Below the pieces are notes generated by a model that saw nothing but the letters and a program-made list of their open reading frames with translations, was not told the DNA's origin and made no database searches. Shown one piece after another: positions 61,501-64,000 of a stretch of 64,000 nt of DNA (position 1 is its first letter; every line of letters begins with the position of its first letter). The DNA is from Apostichopus japonicus (taxonomy: Eukaryota > Echinodermata > Holothuroidea > Aspidochirotida > Stichopodidae): assembly GCF_037975245.1 (NCBI RefSeq), contig NC_092577.1:10323513-10387512 (forward strand), written 5' to 3'. A program made the translations under genes and the position numbers.

Positions 61501-64000
61501 TTAGTGTTTGAGCCATTGCCTTAATTTTGGTACTATGAAAGTTCCCATATAATGGTCTAGATACATTCATTTGAATAAATTTTCAGGCCCATAAGAATCA
61601 TTGATTGTTGCCTATCCTAAGTTTCCTACCAACATCATGACCCCCTCCCTACAGTAATCAAACTCTAGATTCCTTGCAATCGTATACAAGTCCTATAAGT
61701 GTATATGCAGAGATATACAGTGAGTGTAAAGTAGGTATTATTATTGTTTGGATCAACGCCTTAATTTTGGTACTATGAAAGTTCCCATATAATGGTCTAG
61801 ATACATTCATTTGAATAATTTTTCAGGCCCATAGGAATCATTGACTATTTCCTATCTTCAGTTTTCTACCTATTTCCTGACCCCCCCCCCCTGCAGTTAT
61901 CATTCTTTAGATTCACTGCAATTGTATACAAATGCAGAGATTATTGCCTAGATCCTCTATTCCCTAGCCAGATCCTGACCCCCACCCCCTACAGTAATCA
62001 ATCTCTAGCTATATGTTTATAGCTCCATGATTTAATTGACCAGGGCTGTACAGGCCTACAGTAATCAATATTTAGATTCTCTATAATTGTATACAAGTCC
62101 TATCAAGGTATATATGCAGAGATGTACAGTGAGTGTTAAGTAGGTAATATTAGTGTTTGAGCCATTGCCTTAATTTTGGTACTATGAAAGTTCCCATATA
62201 ATGGTCTAGATACATTCATTTGAATAAATTTTCAGGCCCATAAGAATCATTGATTGTTGCCTATCCTAAGTTTCCTACCAACATCATGACCCCCTCCCTA
62301 CAGTAATCAAACTCTAGATTCCTTGCAATCGTATACAAGTCCTATAAGTGTATATGCAGAGATATACAGTGAGTGTAAAGTAGGTATTATTATTGTTTGG
62401 ATCAACGCCTTAATTTTGGTACTATGAAAGTTCCCATATAATGGTCTAGATACATTCATTTGAATAATTTTTCAGGCCCATAGGATACATTGACTATTTC
62501 CTATCTTCAGTTTTCTACCTATATCCTGACCCCCCCCCCCCTGCAGTTATAATTCTTTAGATTCACTGCAATTGTATACAAATGCAGAGATTATTGCCTA
62601 GATCCTCTATTCCCTACCCAGATCCTGACCCCCACCACCTACAGTAATCAATCTCTAGCTATATGTTTATAGCTCCATGATTTAATTGACCAGGGCTGTA
62701 CAGGCCTACAGTAATCAATATTTAGATTCTCTATAATTGCATACAAGTCCTATCAAGGTATATATGCAGAGATGTACAGTGAGTGTTAAGTAGGTAATAT
62801 TAGTGTTTGAGTCATTGCCTTAATTTTGGTACTGTGAAAGTTCCCATATAATGGTCTAGATGCATTCATTTGAATAAATTTTCAGGCCCATAAGAATCAT
62901 TGATTGTTGCCTATCCTAAGTTTCCTACCAAGATCATGACCCCCTCCCTACAGTAATCAAACTCTAGATTCCTTGCAATCGTATACAAGTCCTATAAGTG
63001 TATATGCAGAGATATACAGTGAGTGTAAAGTAGGTATTATTATTGTTTGGATCAACGCCTTAATTTTGGTACTATGAAAGTTCCCATATAATGGTCTAGA
63101 TACATTCATTTGAATAATTTTTCAGGCCCATAGGAATCATTGACTATTTCCTATCTTCAGTTTTCTACCCATATCCTGACCCCCCCCCCTGCAGTTATCA
63201 TTCTTTAGATTCACTGCAATTGTATACAAATGCAGAGATTATTGCCTAGATCCTCTATTCCCTACCCAGATCCTGACCCCCACCCCAGACAGTAATCAAT
63301 CTCTAGATATATGTTTATAGCTCCATGATTTAATTGACCAGGGCTGTACAGGCCTACAGTAATCAATATTTAGATTCTCTATAATTGTATACAAGTCCTA
63401 TCAAGGTATATATGCAGAGATGTACAGTGAGTGTTAAGTAGGTAATATTAGTGTTTGAGCCATTGCCTTAATTTTGGTACTATGAAAGTTCCCATATAAT
63501 GGTCTAGATACATTCATTTGAATAAATTTTCAGGCCCATAAGAATCATTGATTGTTGCCTATTCTAAGTTTCCTACCAACATCATGACCCCCTCCCTACA
63601 GTAATCAAACTCTTGATTCCTTGCAATCGTATACAAGTCCTATAAGTATATATGCAGAGATATACAGTGAGTGTAAAGTAGGTATTATTATTGTTTGGAT
63701 CAACGCCTTAATTTTGGTACTATGAAAGTTCCCATATAATGGTCTAGATACATTCATTTGAATAATTTTTCAGGCCCATAGGAATCATTGACTATTTCCT
63801 ATCTTCAGTTGTCTACCCATATCCTGACCCCCCCCCCTGCAGTTATCATTATTTAGATTCACTGCAATTGTATACAAATGCAGAGATTATTGCCTAGATC
63901 CTCTATTCCCTACCCAGATCCTGACCCCCACCCCAGACAGTAATCAATCTCTAGATATATGTTTATAGCTCCATGATTTAATTGACCAGGGCTGTACAGG
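58598..64000. repeat. Satellite 2 block 6: ~650-bp units with ~2.6-kb period
   Basis: Eight S intervals in a row (Y starts 58598, 59246, 59894, 60543, 61192, 61841, 62490, 63140, 63788), then a partial unit to the window edge. Markers recur every four units (~2597 bp): TGCAGTTATAATTC in the Y modules at 59894 and 62490, CCACCCCAGACAGTAATC in those at 60543 and 63140, TTGCCTATTCTAAG and AAACTCTTGATTCC after each of the latter, and CAGTTGTCTACCC at 61192 and 63788. The array continues beyond the window. Confidence 0.88.

Larger units (their letters stand above)
13589..64000. repeat. Satellite array 2: higher-order array, 50.4 kb
   Basis: Continuous tandem repeat to the right edge of the window with no other insertion. 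It is built from two modules. X is 240 bp and starts after GGCCCATAAGAATCATTGATTG. Y is ~410 bp and starts at CATTGACTATTTCC. Y and X share their second half (CCTTAATTTTGGTACTATG, GGTCTAGATACATTC, TTTTCAGGCCCATA). Successive Y starts were located at 67 places between 13702 and 63788. Intervals fall into three classes: ~650 bp (Y+X, 41 times), ~890 bp (Y+2X, 20 times) and ~1130 bp (Y+3X, 5 times). Copies differ by scattered substitutions, small indels and a variable C-run. The frames of 60-61 residues seen through the array are side effects of the repeat. Satellites of this kind often form centromeric or other heterochromatin, but nothing in the sequence proves that here. Confidence 0.97.

Noticed and set aside
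13589-64000. CRISPR array
   Set aside because: Repeats are hundreds of bases long and contiguous, with no unique spacers, in a eukaryotic-type sequence.
13589-64000. Centromere-specific box (CENP-B-like) in the satellite
   Set aside because: I saw no match to the TTCG....A..CGGG pattern in the X or Y consensus. A centromeric role cannot be argued from sequence alone.
13589-64000. Splice-like signals repeated in the units (GTGAGTGT and TTTTCAGG)
   Set aside because: They occur once or twice per unit by inheritance from the satellite consensus, and no coding sequence lies between them.

Overview
The window looks like repeat-rich, non-coding metazoan nuclear DNA. It is AT-rich, has no operon-like gene packing, and no intact protein-coding gene was recognised. 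It holds two unrelated satellite arrays, several small non-autonomous transposon-like insertions, and one broken C2H2 zinc-finger gene. The zinc-finger remnant (linkers of the type TGEKPYQCSYC) and the transposon types point to an animal, probably an invertebrate. I cannot name the taxon from the sequence alone.

Layout. (1) 1-3674: a satellite with a ~424-bp unit made of two diverged halves (~209 and ~216 bp). A 405-bp MITE-like element sits in the first copy. (2) 3675-4280: eroded ~200-210-bp monomers of the same family at the array edge, holding a perfect 100-bp spacerless palindrome at 4035-4134. (3) 4281-5745: AT-rich DNA with a degenerate repeated motif around TTTCTGCAAAATGTT and a TCGA-rich inverted repeat. 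(4) 5746-10008: about 4.3 kb with no recognisable gene. (5) 10009-10801: a fold-back element whose arms are short tandem repeats in opposite orientation. (6) 10874-12180: a decayed C2H2 zinc-finger gene, apparently split by a ~473-bp insertion. (7) 12301-64000: a second, very large satellite that begins with diverged edge copies, is interrupted once by an 883-bp terminal-inverted-repeat element at 12706-13588, then runs without another insertion for ~50.4 kb to the end of the window.

The large array is the main feature. Its ground unit (X) is 240 bp. A second module (Y, ~410 bp) is an X-like unit with extra diverged copies of the unit's core. Y is followed by one, two or three X units, so the distance between successive Y starts takes three values: ~650 (S, 41 intervals), ~890 (M, 20) and ~1130 bp (L, 5). 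I located 67 Y starts by hand, from 13702 to 63788. The order of S, M and L is not random. It divides the array into blocks with their own larger periods (~1.54, ~1.30, ~3.73, ~2.9, ~2.02 and ~2.6 kb), and private point variants recur at the same periods. This is the expected record of repeated segmental amplification.

No genes here work together as a pathway. The 60-61-residue reading frames repeated through the array are by-products of the satellite: they start at TTG and cross a C-run whose length varies by single bases. The zinc-finger remnant is the only protein-coding relic I can support. I found no tRNA, rRNA, CRISPR or telomeric repeats.
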